DNA from: Guadua angustifolia
Lineage: Eukaryota > Streptophyta > Magnoliopsida > Poales > Poaceae
Reading direction: 5' to 3'
Length of the DNA: 64,000 nt
Assembly: GCA_036346375.1 (NCBI GenBank)
Contig: CM070520.1
Span: forward strand, 13,093,791-13,157,790
Below the pieces are notes generated by a model. It was given only the letters and a program-made list of their open reading frames with translations. It was not told the DNA's origin and searched no databases. The position numbers were made by a program, and so were the translations under genes. Positions 47,279-58,165 of this stretch are shown piece after piece; position 1 is the stretch's first letter; each line of letters opens with the position of its first letter.

Positions 47279-47929
47279 CAATAGTAATGAGAATACACAT
47301 CACTATTGGTTTTCACAAAAGAACCGACAGTGCACATCACTATTGATTCTTATGTGACAACTGATAGTGATGATCATGCATATCACCATCGCTTTTCACA
47401 TAAGAACCGATAGTGATGTGTACGTGGTCATCACTATCGCTTCTTATGTGAGAACCAATGGTGATGACAATGCGCATGATCATATCACTGTCGTTTTTCA
47501 AGTGAGAACACATCACTATCGATTCTTAAGTGAGAACCGATTGTGATGTGTCTCGCTAGGTTATTTATACCCCTCAGGCTGAACTCTCCTCTGTTGTTGT
47601 TTCAGAAGACATTTCTCTGCCATCACCAGAAAAAACAATACATCTTTTGGTTGGAAGCAATACTTGGGTGAGAAATTTTGAAATCCTTAAGGGTGGGTGT
47701 TAAGAGGGTAAATTTGAAGATCTAGCTTAAGGAGATTTCCCCTCTTTTTCCACAATTTGTAGTTTTCTTCAATATGTGAGCATTCCTTCAAACCCCTTCA
47801 ATTTTGCATTAGATAATTTCGATATGTCGCAAAGAAAGTTTAGGTTGCACAAGAATTATGTATATCCTATCAAATTTCACACCCTTTATTTGATAAACAC
47901 ACATCTATTTATTATCTTTGTAGTGCTCT

Positions 47930-48735
47930 CGTGTTAATCTGGAATTATCATTATTGTCATATGATGAATGTTAAGCGTTTAGGCTGCATAACCTACATCT
48001 TCCGTTCGAGATGCTTGTTTATAAATATACCGATCGAAATGACATATTTAGAAGTAGACAATCTCGAATTATCCATGTTTTTGGATAGTTCGAGGATATA
48101 TGGTTCGAATAAGTTCCTGAGCTGTTGTACACTACTCTTACTTAATACTTTTTGTGTTTAACTATGTTTATTTTTTTTACTCAACGGCATCTCTCCAATT
48201 TATATAGGGGTTTCTCAGACTACTTCGCAGAAGGAGGGACATATGATAACAAAAAGGGCTCCAAGCTAGAGTTTGTGTGCTTCAAGGTACAAGTGCCTAC
48301 CATGCATATATAGGATTAATATTTTTTAACATATATTTTTCATCTCTTAATTTCCTTTTCTTTCTGTATAGTGTCATTAACAGAGGCAGCGACGACCTCT
48401 GCGGCTTCTACATCATGCAGCACATGGTGATCATGGTCGGCGGCTCAGACCTTTTCCCTAAAGTATATGTACATGCATAATAATACATTTAGCCTTTCAC
48501 ATAGAAATTTTAGAATGTAAATTATAGCAATCATTTCTATTTTGCAGCATATCAATATCCCACAGAAGAGCTTAGAAAGCTCTGCACTCAACAAGTTATG
48601 AGACCACTTATGCTAGTGGTACTAGATGGAAGTTATCTCGGACTAGAGATCCTGAAAGCTCATCCTAGTCCATATATGAACAATATTACATATCTGAATG
48701 CGATTGCATATGTACTGATGGTTAAGCATGTTTGA
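47930..48735 (+). pseudogene. C48 (ULP1-like) protease fragment inside the CACTA element
   Basis: Exon-like pieces on the plus strand: GFSDYFAEGGTYDNKKGSKL near 48210 followed by a possible donor, SDDLCGFYIMQHMV near 48390-48440, and YQYPTEELRKLCTQQVM near 48547. DLCGFY matches the catalytic-Cys motif seen in CACTA-borne ULP-like proteins. Upstream pieces are poorly kept and no single frame survives. Its position between the subterminal arrays supports being the element's own second ORF. Confidence 0.6.
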
Positions 48736-49077
48736 GTTCTATTTTGTGAACGAATGTGATATGTGTTTTAATAAAGTGTTTGTGTTCTGTGAATGTGATA
48801 TGTGCATAATGTGTGTAATTAATTGCTGTGTGAATGTGATATGTGTATACTGTGTGAAATATATGCTGATTGGAGGGTGAATTGGAAAACAACACACCCC
48901 CTTATCTCTATCGGTTCTCAAAAGAAAACAATAGAGATAAGAAGGGTCATCTCCATCGGTTCTTTGTAAGAAGTGATAGAGATAACACTCATCTCAATCG
49001 ATTCTTTGTAAGAAGTGATAGAGATGACCATCTCATCTCTATCAATTCTTTAGAAGAAGCGATAGGGATGACCATCT

Positions 49078-50554
49078 TGTAGCGACCCCTATTTTTACAT
49101 AAATGCAAAAATAGAAATCTCATGTGCATTCAGTGCTAGTCCCGTGATCAGTAGCTAGCACGCACATTTACAACAATTGATATCACATCCATACTCTTTA
49201 TTACAAATAACAATGGTAATTTACACAATAATGTCTTACAATTCAGAGTAATGCAGCGGAAAGAATCAAATATTTTGTAGTGTGCCCATCCAACCCTTAG
49301 GCAACTGACAAGGCATAATTTCTAGAAAAACTCGTTAACATCCCCGAATCCTGCGTCAAGTAAGTTTTGTCTATCCTGATTCTTCACCTAAAAACAATAA
49401 ATAAGCAAGGGTGAGTACTTTCGTATTCCGCAAGACTTTTGCAAAACCTATAATATATACAGGCCATTTCAAAGGAAAGACTTCTATGGTTAATTTGTAG
49501 AAAGTGAATTTAAATTGTAAAACAAGTAGTAATTGCAAAACAGAATTTATAAAAGCAAGTTTGACTGATATAAAAATAATAAATAAGTAAAGTATAAGCA
49601 ACAACTCACAGTCCTCCACGATGTGAGCATCAAGTTGTCCACTTTTTGAAAACTTTATTTAAGGTTGGTAAAATAAGGATTATTATCTGGTAAAAATTTT
49701 AGATTACAATTATTTACGAAAAAATTTAAATAATTCTGACAATGCATGCTGCCAGATTTTTCAGTTTTTGATTTTCATTTAATTTAAGAACAACATTTGG
49801 TCTATATTTTGTGTAGATTTTTATGAGAGTTCATAATCGTAGTTTTCATCTTATGTAAAATTTTCAGATTTTTATTCTCAATATTTTAATTCTAAAAATT
49901 CTGACATTTCTATTTTCAGATTTATTCATTTTCTGTTTTTGAATTTTTAAAGCACTAAATATAAGTTTTCATTTCTGATATTTTTACCAGAGGTATATAT
50001 CAAGTATATGTCAGCATGGTAAAAATATTGGCTTCAGAAAAGCCATGGATATTTCTACACAATTCTGACGAGATCAAGATTGATATCTTATCTCTTAATT
50101 ACATTTGTCTTTTCTTACATTTTAATGGTTCAGAATATCTCAACTGACATGATTAGGGTTCCAGAGTGCTTTGATATTTTTAGTATGAGTTTTTCAGATT
50201 TTTTTTTTTGATTTTATATTTTTACCTTTTTACTTTTACTATTTTACCATTTCACTTTATTGATTTTCTTTTGAAAGCAAAAACTCAAGAAAACCAATAA
50301 TTCGAGAAAAATCAGGAAATGAACCTTTCAAATTAGACATCACATTTCAAATTTATTCTTATTGTTTGTTTGGTTTGGGAGAAAAGTTTTTAGTATTACA
50401 ATTTATACTTTTCTTATGATTAAAATACAAAGAAAATGAGGGAAAGATATTATTTTAAATCAAAATTTTGATTTCAATTTAAAATTTTCATTCAATTCCA
50501 TTTTTAAATTCAAATTTTTCATTTTTCTTATTTTTGAATTTTTGGGATATTACA
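49078..50554 (-). mobile_element. solo LTR, minus strand, 1,477 bp
   Basis: On the minus strand it starts TGTAATATCCCAAAAATTC and ends GGTCGCTACA. Perfect 5-bp duplication CATCT at 49073-49077 and 50555-50559. Related to the 5-kb LTR at both ends but lacks its GC-rich middle, so a shorter subfamily or a deleted copy. The small minus ORF 49371-49619 is not a gene. Confidence 0.85.
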
Positions 50555-50908
50555 CATCTCATCTCTATCGGTTCTTTTGAAGAAGCCATAGGGATAACCC
50601 ACTCATCTTTATAGGTTCTTATACTCATTTCTATAGGTTCTTATAAGAACCGATAGAGATGAGGGTGTGTCATCTCTATCGGTTCTTATATGGAACCGAT
50701 AGAGATGACTGCTCATCTTTATCAGTTCTTTAGAAGAAGTAATAGAGATGACCCCTTCATCACAATCGGGCAAAAATCGACTGTAATAGCACTATCTCAT
50801 ATCTGTCTAATGACTTTGTGTCGCCACCAAAACCGATTAAATGACTGAAAAATAACCGATTGTGATGATAAAAAATAACCGATTGTGATGTATATTCGTA
50901 TAGTAGTG

Positions 50909-51602
50909 TGTGACAATTCTGTTTAAATGACTGAAAAATGTAAGAGTTTATTTGCTGGATTCACCTCTCAGAATATTCTCAGATAGACGCGAAAGGTCTT
51001 GAGGGAAACAATGATCAAGCTGAAATACACATCAGTATCCATCTTTCAGTTTAAAGTACACGAGAACAGATCATGTGTACGGAATGCAATGAATGGTCGT
51101 AAATCTAGTCTCGAACAATGAACAGGAGCTAAGTCAAATACTCAAACCATGCTGTTATTACGAAATGATATACCGGATTGTGCACTTCTACTGTTGGAAA
51201 GAAAGAATGGACATCCCGGTGATTTCAACACTTGTCACCAACGTTAACTGATGATGAACATGTTGTCCTCTGTAACACATACATTTGTACAGCCATGTGC
51301 TTGTCTTTGGAGCCATCTAACTGTAGTACATTGTACACTGAATAGCTTGTTTTACGGATGGCTCCCATGTCACCTGCAAAAAGCACACAAGAAAATGACT
51401 TCTAGGTATTGAATAGCTTGTTTTACGGAGAACAGTAGTCCAGTTCATTCAAGAGAATACAATGTTAAGTCATAAAAGGAATTAAGCTCAAAAAGTTGAT
51501 TCTACGACGGGGAGAAAGCTACACATAAGCTAACTAACAGTATTGATTAAGCAGATTGCTCCTCCTTTTAAGGTTGAAAAAAAACAAATAGCACACGAGC
51601 CT
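50909..51602. other. unassigned DNA, 3' of the NLR gene
   Basis: No supported ORF. Two copies of TGAATAGCTTGTTTTACGGA at 51338 and 51410 mark a short duplication. It could include the 3' untranslated part of the minus-strand NLR gene. Confidence 0.4.
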
Positions 51603-52315
51603 TTATTTCCTTGTAAAGCAAATATTTGCATGATATGCTAAGTTCCGAACGCAAATACTAGTCAAATCAGAAGGCAGGGGAGGGGGGACATTGTTACCAA
51701 CCTTGCATCCTTTACCCTGCAGCTCTTTGAGAGCGCTGTCGTCTCTAGAAATATGGACCATATACTCCAGAGTCAGCTCCTTGAGGGACGGAAGGTGCAG
51801 CAATCCCTCGGAAAGCTTACTCATCCTCTTGCAGTCATAAAGTGTTAGATTGGAGAGCCTTGGCATTGCCCCAACCTCTATCCTCCACTCCTCCATGGAA
51901 AAACTATAAAGTTTCAACTCTTGCAGCCGAGGGAACCCTTGGGCAGAGCAGGACATGGTCTGGCCCACATACCCTTTCAGTTGCAGCACTACAAGACAAG
52001 GAAGCTTCTCCAGGACCGGTATCGGGTCTTGTTTAATGACTTCAGCATATAGAACGAGCTTCCGTAGATTTGGTGGGAAGGCTTGGCTCTCAGGCAGCCT
52101 ATCGATCACACCGAATCTAACAAGGAAAATCTCAACAAGGTGAGGCATGTTTGCAAATATTTTAAACATCTCAATAGGGATGAAGTCGTGGGCCTCGAGG
52201 CCCAAGTGGAAGGTTGTTAGCTGAGTCATTTGGCCCAAAAACGTCACTATATCATAGCAGAAATCACCACTATCAACAAGGCTTTGAGTTTGAGTTTCTA
52301 TATAAAAGGTCTGGA
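51603..52315 (-). pseudogene. NLR gene, LRR exon, 3' part after the LINE
   Basis: Minus-strand frame resumes with QTFYIETQTQSLVDSG and runs to a stop at 51603-51605. Leucine-rich repeats are evident (LTTFHLGLEAHD, LRKLVLYAEV, LPCLVVLQLKGYVG, LQELKLYSFSMEEW, LSNLTLYDCKRM, LKELTLEYMVHI). Codons above about 52315 in the longer ORF are LINE-derived. Together with the 5' part this would make a LRR region of about 400 residues, normal for the family; the region sets recognition specificity. Confidence 0.85.
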
Positions 52316-53315
52316 TCAAAGTCTTTATCAATTGCAGAAGCATTGCGTTCTTCACCTCCTAATCTCTCTTGGCGTAGACTTCTCATTGGTCCAAAGCTGA
52401 TTGCTTGGAATGAATTGCTGGCTCGCATTGCGGGAATTGTTCTGTCACAAGAACATGATATCTTTTACTGGAACTTAACCTCGAATGGACAGTTCTCGGT
52501 AAAATCCCATTATGCGGCTTTAACATTTAAAAATATCCCCTTTGTGAATAGAACATTATGGAAATTAAAAGCTCCGTTGAAGATTAAAATTTTCTTATGG
52601 TACTTGCGACGGGGTGTGGTGCTTACAAAAGACAACTTAGCTAAACGAAATTGGAAAGGTAATTTGTCATGTGTTTTCTGCCACAAAAACGAGACAATCA
52701 AGCATTTGTTTTTTGAATGTCGTTTTGCTCGGTCTATTTGGGGTATCCTTCATTTAGCAACCGGACTAAAACAACCTGTCAGTGTCGAACATTTGTTTGG
52801 GAATTGGCTTCAGAATCTCGACAAAAGTATAAAACCTTTGTTTCTGCTTGGAGCGGCGGCTTTGTGCTGGTCACTTTGGAATTGCAGGAATGATATGGTT
52901 TTTAACAAGAAATTCTCGATCTCTCCTTTTCAGGTTATTCACTTGGCGGCTTATTGGCTCTCCAGTTGGGCCATTCTCCAACGGGTGAATTTGCGGGCGT
53001 GGGTCGTGATGGGTTCGCAACTATTGGTGCAAGCGGCCAAGTTCCTTTTCTCCCCGGCCCATGGGTGGCGGCCTAGTCTTCGAATTGCGGGGCACTAGCT
53101 TGGATCTGTTTGTTTTTTTTGGGTGGCGATCTTGTCTTCGGACTGCCGGCCTCTAGTTTATGTCGGTCTTTATTTTTTCTTTTTTTACTTCCTCTCCCTT
53201 TTTCCTCTTTCTTTTTGGCTGTGTGCTCTTTGCAGAAGCCGGAAGTGTGCCAAGGCTTTGTATCTTCTTGATATACTGTTCTGGGTATTAATAAAGTTGC
53301 TTCCTTTATCAAAAA
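52316..53315 (+). mobile_element. LINE (non-LTR retrotransposon), 5'-truncated, 1,000 bp
   Basis: Plus-strand ORF (to 53098) encodes only the C-terminal end of the LINE pol: the zinc-binding RT domain (WKLKAPLKIKIFLWYLRRGV, CVFCHKNETIKHLFFEC). It ends with TTTATCAAAAA. Flanked by a 16-bp duplication ATATAAAAGGTCTGGA at 52300-52315 and 53316-53331, the mark of target-primed reverse transcription. Opposite in strand to the NLR gene it splits. Confidence 0.92.
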
Positions 53316-53331
53316 ATATAAAAGGTCTGGA

Positions 53332-53752
53332 GCTCTTTTTGATGGACACTCCTTGGTGCGGAAAATCCTCTTGGAAGGTAAACATGCCTTAGAGCAGGAA
53401 TATCCCATAGAGAGTTTGGTATGATTGAGTCCAATCGGGAGTCCCTCAGATCTATAGTTTGCACGTAAAGAAGCTGTCCAATTGAAGAAGGGAGAGTGAC
53501 TCGACACCTTCTCAACCTGAGATATCTTAGGTGAATGCACTCACCAATTACGCTAGTGAAATTCTTTAGGATTGAGCGTTCTACGTGAAGAACTCTCAAG
53601 AATCTTAGCTTAGGTAGGGAGAATGATGAAAAGTTCAAAGCCAACTAGAGTTCGGAGATTAGGTGCTGCCCGAAAAATATTGTCATCACAGGAGCTTTGA
53701 AATGAATAACGATACGATGTCATGGTATCAGGTAACAATGCACCATCTTGGC
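53332..53752 (-). pseudogene. NLR gene, start of the LRR exon
   Basis: Exon begins at 53752 after the acceptor AAATGCAG and joins in phase to the NB-ARC exon (TIG|QDGALL). It reads APNLRTLVGFEL, then a one-base frame slip near 53620, then LPKLRFLRVLHVE, CIHLRYLRLRRCRVTLP and SIGQLLYVQTIDLRDS, which are typical first LRRs. It runs into the LINE at KELQTFYI. The slip alone would end translation soon after, so the gene has two independent lesions. Confidence 0.8.
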
Positions 53753-53855
53753 CTGCATTTTTTTAGTGCATCCATATGTCAGCAAGAAGGCAAATATTTG
53801 GACATATATTGAAACAAAAATGAACTATGTACAGAGAGAGGAGAGGAAGACTGAC

Positions 53856-55398
53856 CTATAGTTTTGTCGATAATATTAAGAAAACCATATTGTCTTGCTT
53901 CATCTATGCACCAGTCACGTAAGATATCATGAATCCTTATTTCTTCAATCCATTCATGTGCCATGCTTCTTTGAACAACTTGGACCAAGCTTCTTTGAGC
54001 CAGCTCAGTAACATACTTACGTGCTGTTTTTTCCAGTTTATGCTCTGGCGTGTGTGGAATGAAGCGTTCTGCTACCCATAATTCGATAAGATCCAGCACT
54101 GGTATATCATAATCCTCAGGAAAACAAGCAAGATAGAGGAAGCAAGATTTAAAATAATGATTTGGCAAGTCATTGTAACTGCGAGCTAATATGTCCCGCA
54201 TCATCTTTCCGTTTTCTGTTGATGTCCAACTCAAAAGCAAATCTGACCATGCTTCTATTTTTAGATTCTTTAACAGATAACCTCCCAGAACTGAAAGTGC
54301 AAGTGGTAAGCCATTACATTTCTTTGCAAGCTTTCTCCCTAGTTCTTCAAAGTCATTTAGATTACATACCGTAGACCTTTTATATGATGGTAAAGCTTTG
54401 CTACAAAATAGTTCCCAACTTTTCTCTTCATCCAATAACTTCAGGTCATGAACATAGGTTGGCATTTGGATGTGTTTTGCAACATTTTCCTTTCGTGTTG
54501 TTAGCAGTACCCTGCTACCATTATGTGCGTCTGGAAAGACTTTAACCCTTCTATTTATTTGGTTCCATGTATCTGTAGTCCACACATCATCAAGCACGAC
54601 TAAATATCTTTTTTGCAATAGAAAATCATGGATCTTCTTCCCCACCTCATGCTCCTGCAACTGATCAATTTCTCTAGAGTCATCTCTAGGCCCCGTTATT
54701 TGTTTCATAACATCCTTCAGTAAATCAATGCCCTTGAACTTTTGAGATACAGTCACCCAAGCAACTGTGTCAAAGTGTTCTTTGATTTTAGCTGAGCTGT
54801 AGACTTTTCTAGCGAGTGTAGTTTTTCCTGCCCCACCCATGGCAACTACAGAGACAACACTAAGCATGTTCTCTTGGTCAACTAACTTCCCCACTATTTC
54901 TTTGCATTCATCTTCAAAACCAACAATGAAAACATCATATTCAATACTTTGATGTGGAATTTCATCCCCAACAGGACCATTCTCTGCTGAAGTATTGACC
55001 AAATTACCAATTTTCAAACGGTTTGCACTTTCAAATATCTCACTGATTTTCCTTCTTATACGTTTAATTTCACAACCGACTTTATGAAGGGTAATCAAGT
55101 CACATGGTAAGCGAGCATACCTTGAAATGGAACCCATGAAGCCCTTCTTCAGCCTGTTCCTCTTCTTCATGTACTCCGCTTCTTCGATGACATTCTCAGC
55201 CTCATATGCTGCATCCCTGATCTGCCTGACCCATATGACATTCTCTTGAAGCACAGCATCTTTCAGGAAGCACTGCAACCGCTCCAGCTCATCTTTCAGG
55301 AACACCACTTGACGGTTGACTCCACATAAAAATGTTGTCTCCTGTACTGCAAGCTTGCTCAAGTTCCCAACCACGGGAGTAAGAGCAGACTCGGCCAT
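53856..55398 (-). CDS. NLR gene, CC-NB-ARC exon (RPP13/RPM1-like)
   Basis: First coding exon, about 515 codons, start ATG 55398 (MAESALTPVVGNLSKLAVQE). An Rx-type coiled-coil domain (residues 1-130) includes the EDVID-like AAYEAENVIEEAEY. NB-ARC motifs in order: P-loop GGAGKTT 188-194, RNBS-A FDTVAWVTVSQKF 209-221, kinase-2 YLVVLDDVW 265-273, RNBS-B GSRVLLTTR 294-302, GLPLA 363-367, RNBS-D CFLYLACFPEDYDI 419-432, and an MHD position that reads IHD (489-491). All are well kept. A 103-base intron (53753-53855, GT-AG) follows. In the family this is a cytosolic ADP/ATP switch that triggers immune signalling on pathogen detection. With the LRR exon broken, any product would be a truncated CC-NB protein; reading through the intron adds about 26 codons to a stop at 53779. 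Confidence 0.9.
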
Positions 55399-55899
55399 TG
55401 CTCCTTGCCTCTGCTCTCAGAGATGGAATGCTTTATCAAACATGCGAGCGTAGAATGTAGTTGTGGTTGAGGAAGGTATGGCTTGGTTCGGGATGCAATG
55501 TTTGCTTTTGTATTTGTTCTTCTTTCCTTGGTGCTAGAGCAGAGCAAAGCACACTCGATGGAAAGAAAGGGGCACGGCAAGAATAACTTGGGACTCAAAG
55601 CTCCAGAATGCTTCCTGGGAACTTGCCCTTGGCTGTAATGGTGATAGAATCAGTGCAAAAAAGATGCACAGCACAGCAAAGCAAAGCAAAGAAAAGCAAG
55701 TATTTCAGTAAATAATGCAAAGCAAAGAGGCTCTAGGGGTTTACCTTTCTTGATATGGGGTTTTAGCATCAGACCATACGAAGAATCTTTCTCGATCGAC
55801 GGGCCGTCCGCCGTCGGGGTCGTCGCAGAAGGGGAAGACAAGTTTCTCTTTTTCCCGCTTTGACGTAGAGAAAACTGGTTTTGGTGAGTGTGGTGACTT
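55399..55899. other. 5' region of the NLR gene
   Basis: Minus-strand promoter and leader side of the NLR gene. Small ORFs 55359-55598 and 55650-55841 are unsupported. AAAGCAAAGCAAAG-type repeats lie at 55675-55725. Confidence 0.4.
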
Positions 55900-56200
55900 G
55901 ACTAGATTGGGCTTAGGAGAGCATGAATATACACCGGGAAGAACTAACGCTCAGACGTCTGATACTGTTTATTTTCATCGGACGCTTCTTGCAACATTTT
56001 TTTCAACGTTTGAAATATTTTTTTCTGACGCGTGCAATATTTTTTTAATGCTTGCAACATCCGTTTACTGTGCCGCATTTTACTGTTTGTCGAAGAAAAA
56101 TGTTGCACGCGTTGGCAAAAAATGTTATACACGTAGAAAAAAATGTTGCAATGCGTTCAGACGTCCGAACTGTAGCAATTCCGATATACACCATATAATA
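55900..56200. repeat. TGTTGCA/TGCAACA-rich repeat
   Basis: Many short TGCAACATTTTTT or ATGTTGCA motifs between CTCAGACGTCTGATACTG (55951) and GTTCAGACGTCCGAACTG (56156). The paired CAGACGTC strings suggest ends of a small DNA transposon. No coding region (the ORF 55898-56332 is spurious). Confidence 0.5.
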
Positions 56201-56204
56201 GCGC

Positions 56205-57000
56205 CTGGATTCCCCGGATGGAGAGCGCGCCCATGTGTCGCCCTAGGCACATTCGCGAAAAAGCCCCTCCGTTTCTTCAAATTACGGATAGGTCCCTATA
56301 GATTACGAATAGGTCTTCGCGATTTTTTGTGAGGGGAAGATATTTTTTCTAAATCGCGTTTGGGTCCCTCGTGCGCTGTTTTATGAAAAAAGGGCCCCGT
56401 TAGATTCAAATCGCGAGCAAGCCCTTTCTTAATTTTTCAGGATAGCGGACAGGTCCAAAAACGTAACAAACAGGCCCTTGCTCCTTACATCTAGGTCCTT
56501 TCTTCGTTTTTCCCGGGGAAAATGTTTTCATCACTAGAAATATGTGTACAGCTCTATCTCTAGACTCTTTCCCCGGCTCAATTTTCCAGCTCGACCTCTG
56601 ATATTTTTTTGAACATGTATTATTACTCGGTGAACGCGTAGAGTGTTAGGCTCGACAAAAGGAGGTTGTCGTCTCTGATAATTTTTCGCCGTTTTTCCTC
56701 TAGACTATTTTCCTACCTCGGTTTTCCAGCTCGGTCTCCAATATTTTCCAAGTAATTCGTCGAAAGAGATATTTCTACAGATCACGAACAAGTCCTTTCG
56801 CCAGTTATTTTGCAAAAAATACCCCGTAATTCCGCAAATTCAGCACGGGCGTCGGTTCTTTCGACACAATAGACTGGAATTACGTATTTTTTGCAGAAAA
56901 ATTTGGGTCAGATTTTTTCGCCGGCGTGGCATCGCGCACAACTCAGCCTAGTTACCGTTATCTCTACTAATATAAATTTGTAATTGGTGGCAGCGGTCCG
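56205..57000. repeat. unknown repeat, inverted partner of 33917-34354
   Basis: The part 56560-56790 matches 34160-34345 in reverse. The flanks add phrases such as AAAGCCCCTCCG and AGGTCC..TTACGAATAGGTC typical of low-copy grass repeats. No gene. Confidence 0.55.
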
Positions 57001-57599
57001 TTCTTCCTAGCCCCCCTAGCCATATCTCCAATAATAGTCTGTCATTATAGCTAATTATTCTTTCTTGATTTACAGCCATCCATATCTCTCTAAATATGGC
57101 TGATTATTATAGCAAAATCACTGATTATTGCTGGTAATTAATAGCCTGCCAATCATTCCTTTTGTACTCTATATATGCTGTACAGTTTTCACAGAATCAA
57201 TCAAGAGAATTTATTCAAGATCTCCCATCTCGTGTCGCCGCGGCGAATGAACTCGACGAACTAATCAATAAGTGACGGACCGACGTACATAGCCGCGAGA
57301 TGCAAGTGGCCGAGCGTCGCGATCAGTAGTAACTACTGCTAGAAGGACAGCTAGAGCGAGACGCCCACGGGGTGCCATGACCCAGCGCCGGCCAATTGGA
57401 CGTGAATAAAACGTACGACGCTTTGACGCAGTTGCCCGGCGATACCGGTGGGATGTCATCGGCAGTGAGAGAGTCATTGTCATACCCCTTAGAGATAAAC
57501 GGGTTAATTTAGCTGAACGTCGTGAGAGAGAGGAACGACGCAGCGGCGCACCGTGTGGCGAGCGCCTCAGTGCTGGTGTTTTTTGGTTCACCTTCATGG
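57001..57599. other. LTR-like end and unassigned DNA
   Basis: 57160-57235 (TACTCTATATATGCTGTACAG, AATCAATCAAGAGAATTTATTC) looks like the R/U5 end of a short copia-type LTR, but no start, partner or primer site was found. 57240-57599 is open in several frames with no product. Confidence 0.3.
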
Positions 57600-58165
57600 G
57601 CTCCGCGCATCATGGCCGGTGAAGCCAGTGATGGCTAGGTACGCCAGAGACATGGAGACGAGTAGGCCGGCAAAGGCGAGAGGGTTATCTGGGAAGAGCA
57701 GTGAACCGTCGGCGCAGTGGACCACCGCCGAAGCGGAGAAAAGCGCAGCGCTGAAGGCAGTGGCAATCCAGAAGACGCGGAGGAGCAAAGGCTGGGTGGT
57801 GGCGGTGGCCCCTTTCTCCAAGGCGACTGACCATGCGGCCATAGCATGTGTGATGAAGTGGGCGGCGAGAAAGGCAGACTCCACAGCGCACTAGGGTGTG
57901 CTCGGCAAGAAGAAGAATGCGAGCTCGAGGAGGACGGCGGACGCCCCGAGCATGACCCCGCTATGACCAAAGGGTGCGGAATAGCGGTGGCCAGCGTGCG
58001 CCTGTGCTCGGGAAGCCCCGTGTCGCCCCTGCGAAAGCGGTGGATGACGAGGACGAGCGAGGCGACGAGGAAGACGAGGCCGATGGCGCCGAGGAGCGCG
58101 TGCTGCGGGCATGACGAGAGGAAAAGGAACGCGAGCTGGTAATACAAATTGCAAAAAGGGATAAA
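57600..58165 (-). pseudogene. ABCC (MRP-type) transporter N-terminal fragment
   Basis: Minus-strand segments in shifting frames show the N-terminal membrane domain typical of plant ABCC transporters: ALLGAIGLVFLVASLVLVIH, then LGASAVLLELAFFFLPS, then FWIATAFSAALFSASAVVH with CADGS, and DNPLAFAGLLVSMSLAYL with AITGFTGH. At least two frame breaks and an in-frame stop near 57890 rule out function. No nucleotide-binding domain lies nearby, so it is an isolated fragment, probably moved by a transposon. Intact relatives move glutathione conjugates or phytate into the vacuole. The ORFs 57594-57884 and 57635-58213 are pieces of it. Assignment is from motif memory. Confidence 0.65.

Larger units (their letters stand above)
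41946..50908. mobile_element. CACTA-like element, split by two nested LTRs
   Basis: Left end CACTACACTTGAGCG; right end, reversed, CACTACTATACGAATATAC. Inside both ends lie dense short repeats in both orientations: CATCACTATCGGTTCTT-type at 41990-42266 and 47279-47560, and CATCTCTATCGGTTCTT-type at 48890-49077 and 50555-50760. Such subterminal arrays, CACTA ends and an internal C48 protease are CACTA (En/Spm) features. Without the two LTRs the element is about 2.5 kb and encodes no transposase. No 3-bp duplication was confirmed and the left end does not match the right beyond CACTAC, so exact ends are uncertain. Confidence 0.65.

Noticed and set aside
57265..57597. 110-codon basic minus-strand ORF
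   Set aside because: Arg/Ser-rich, low complexity, no relation to the adjacent ABCC frames.
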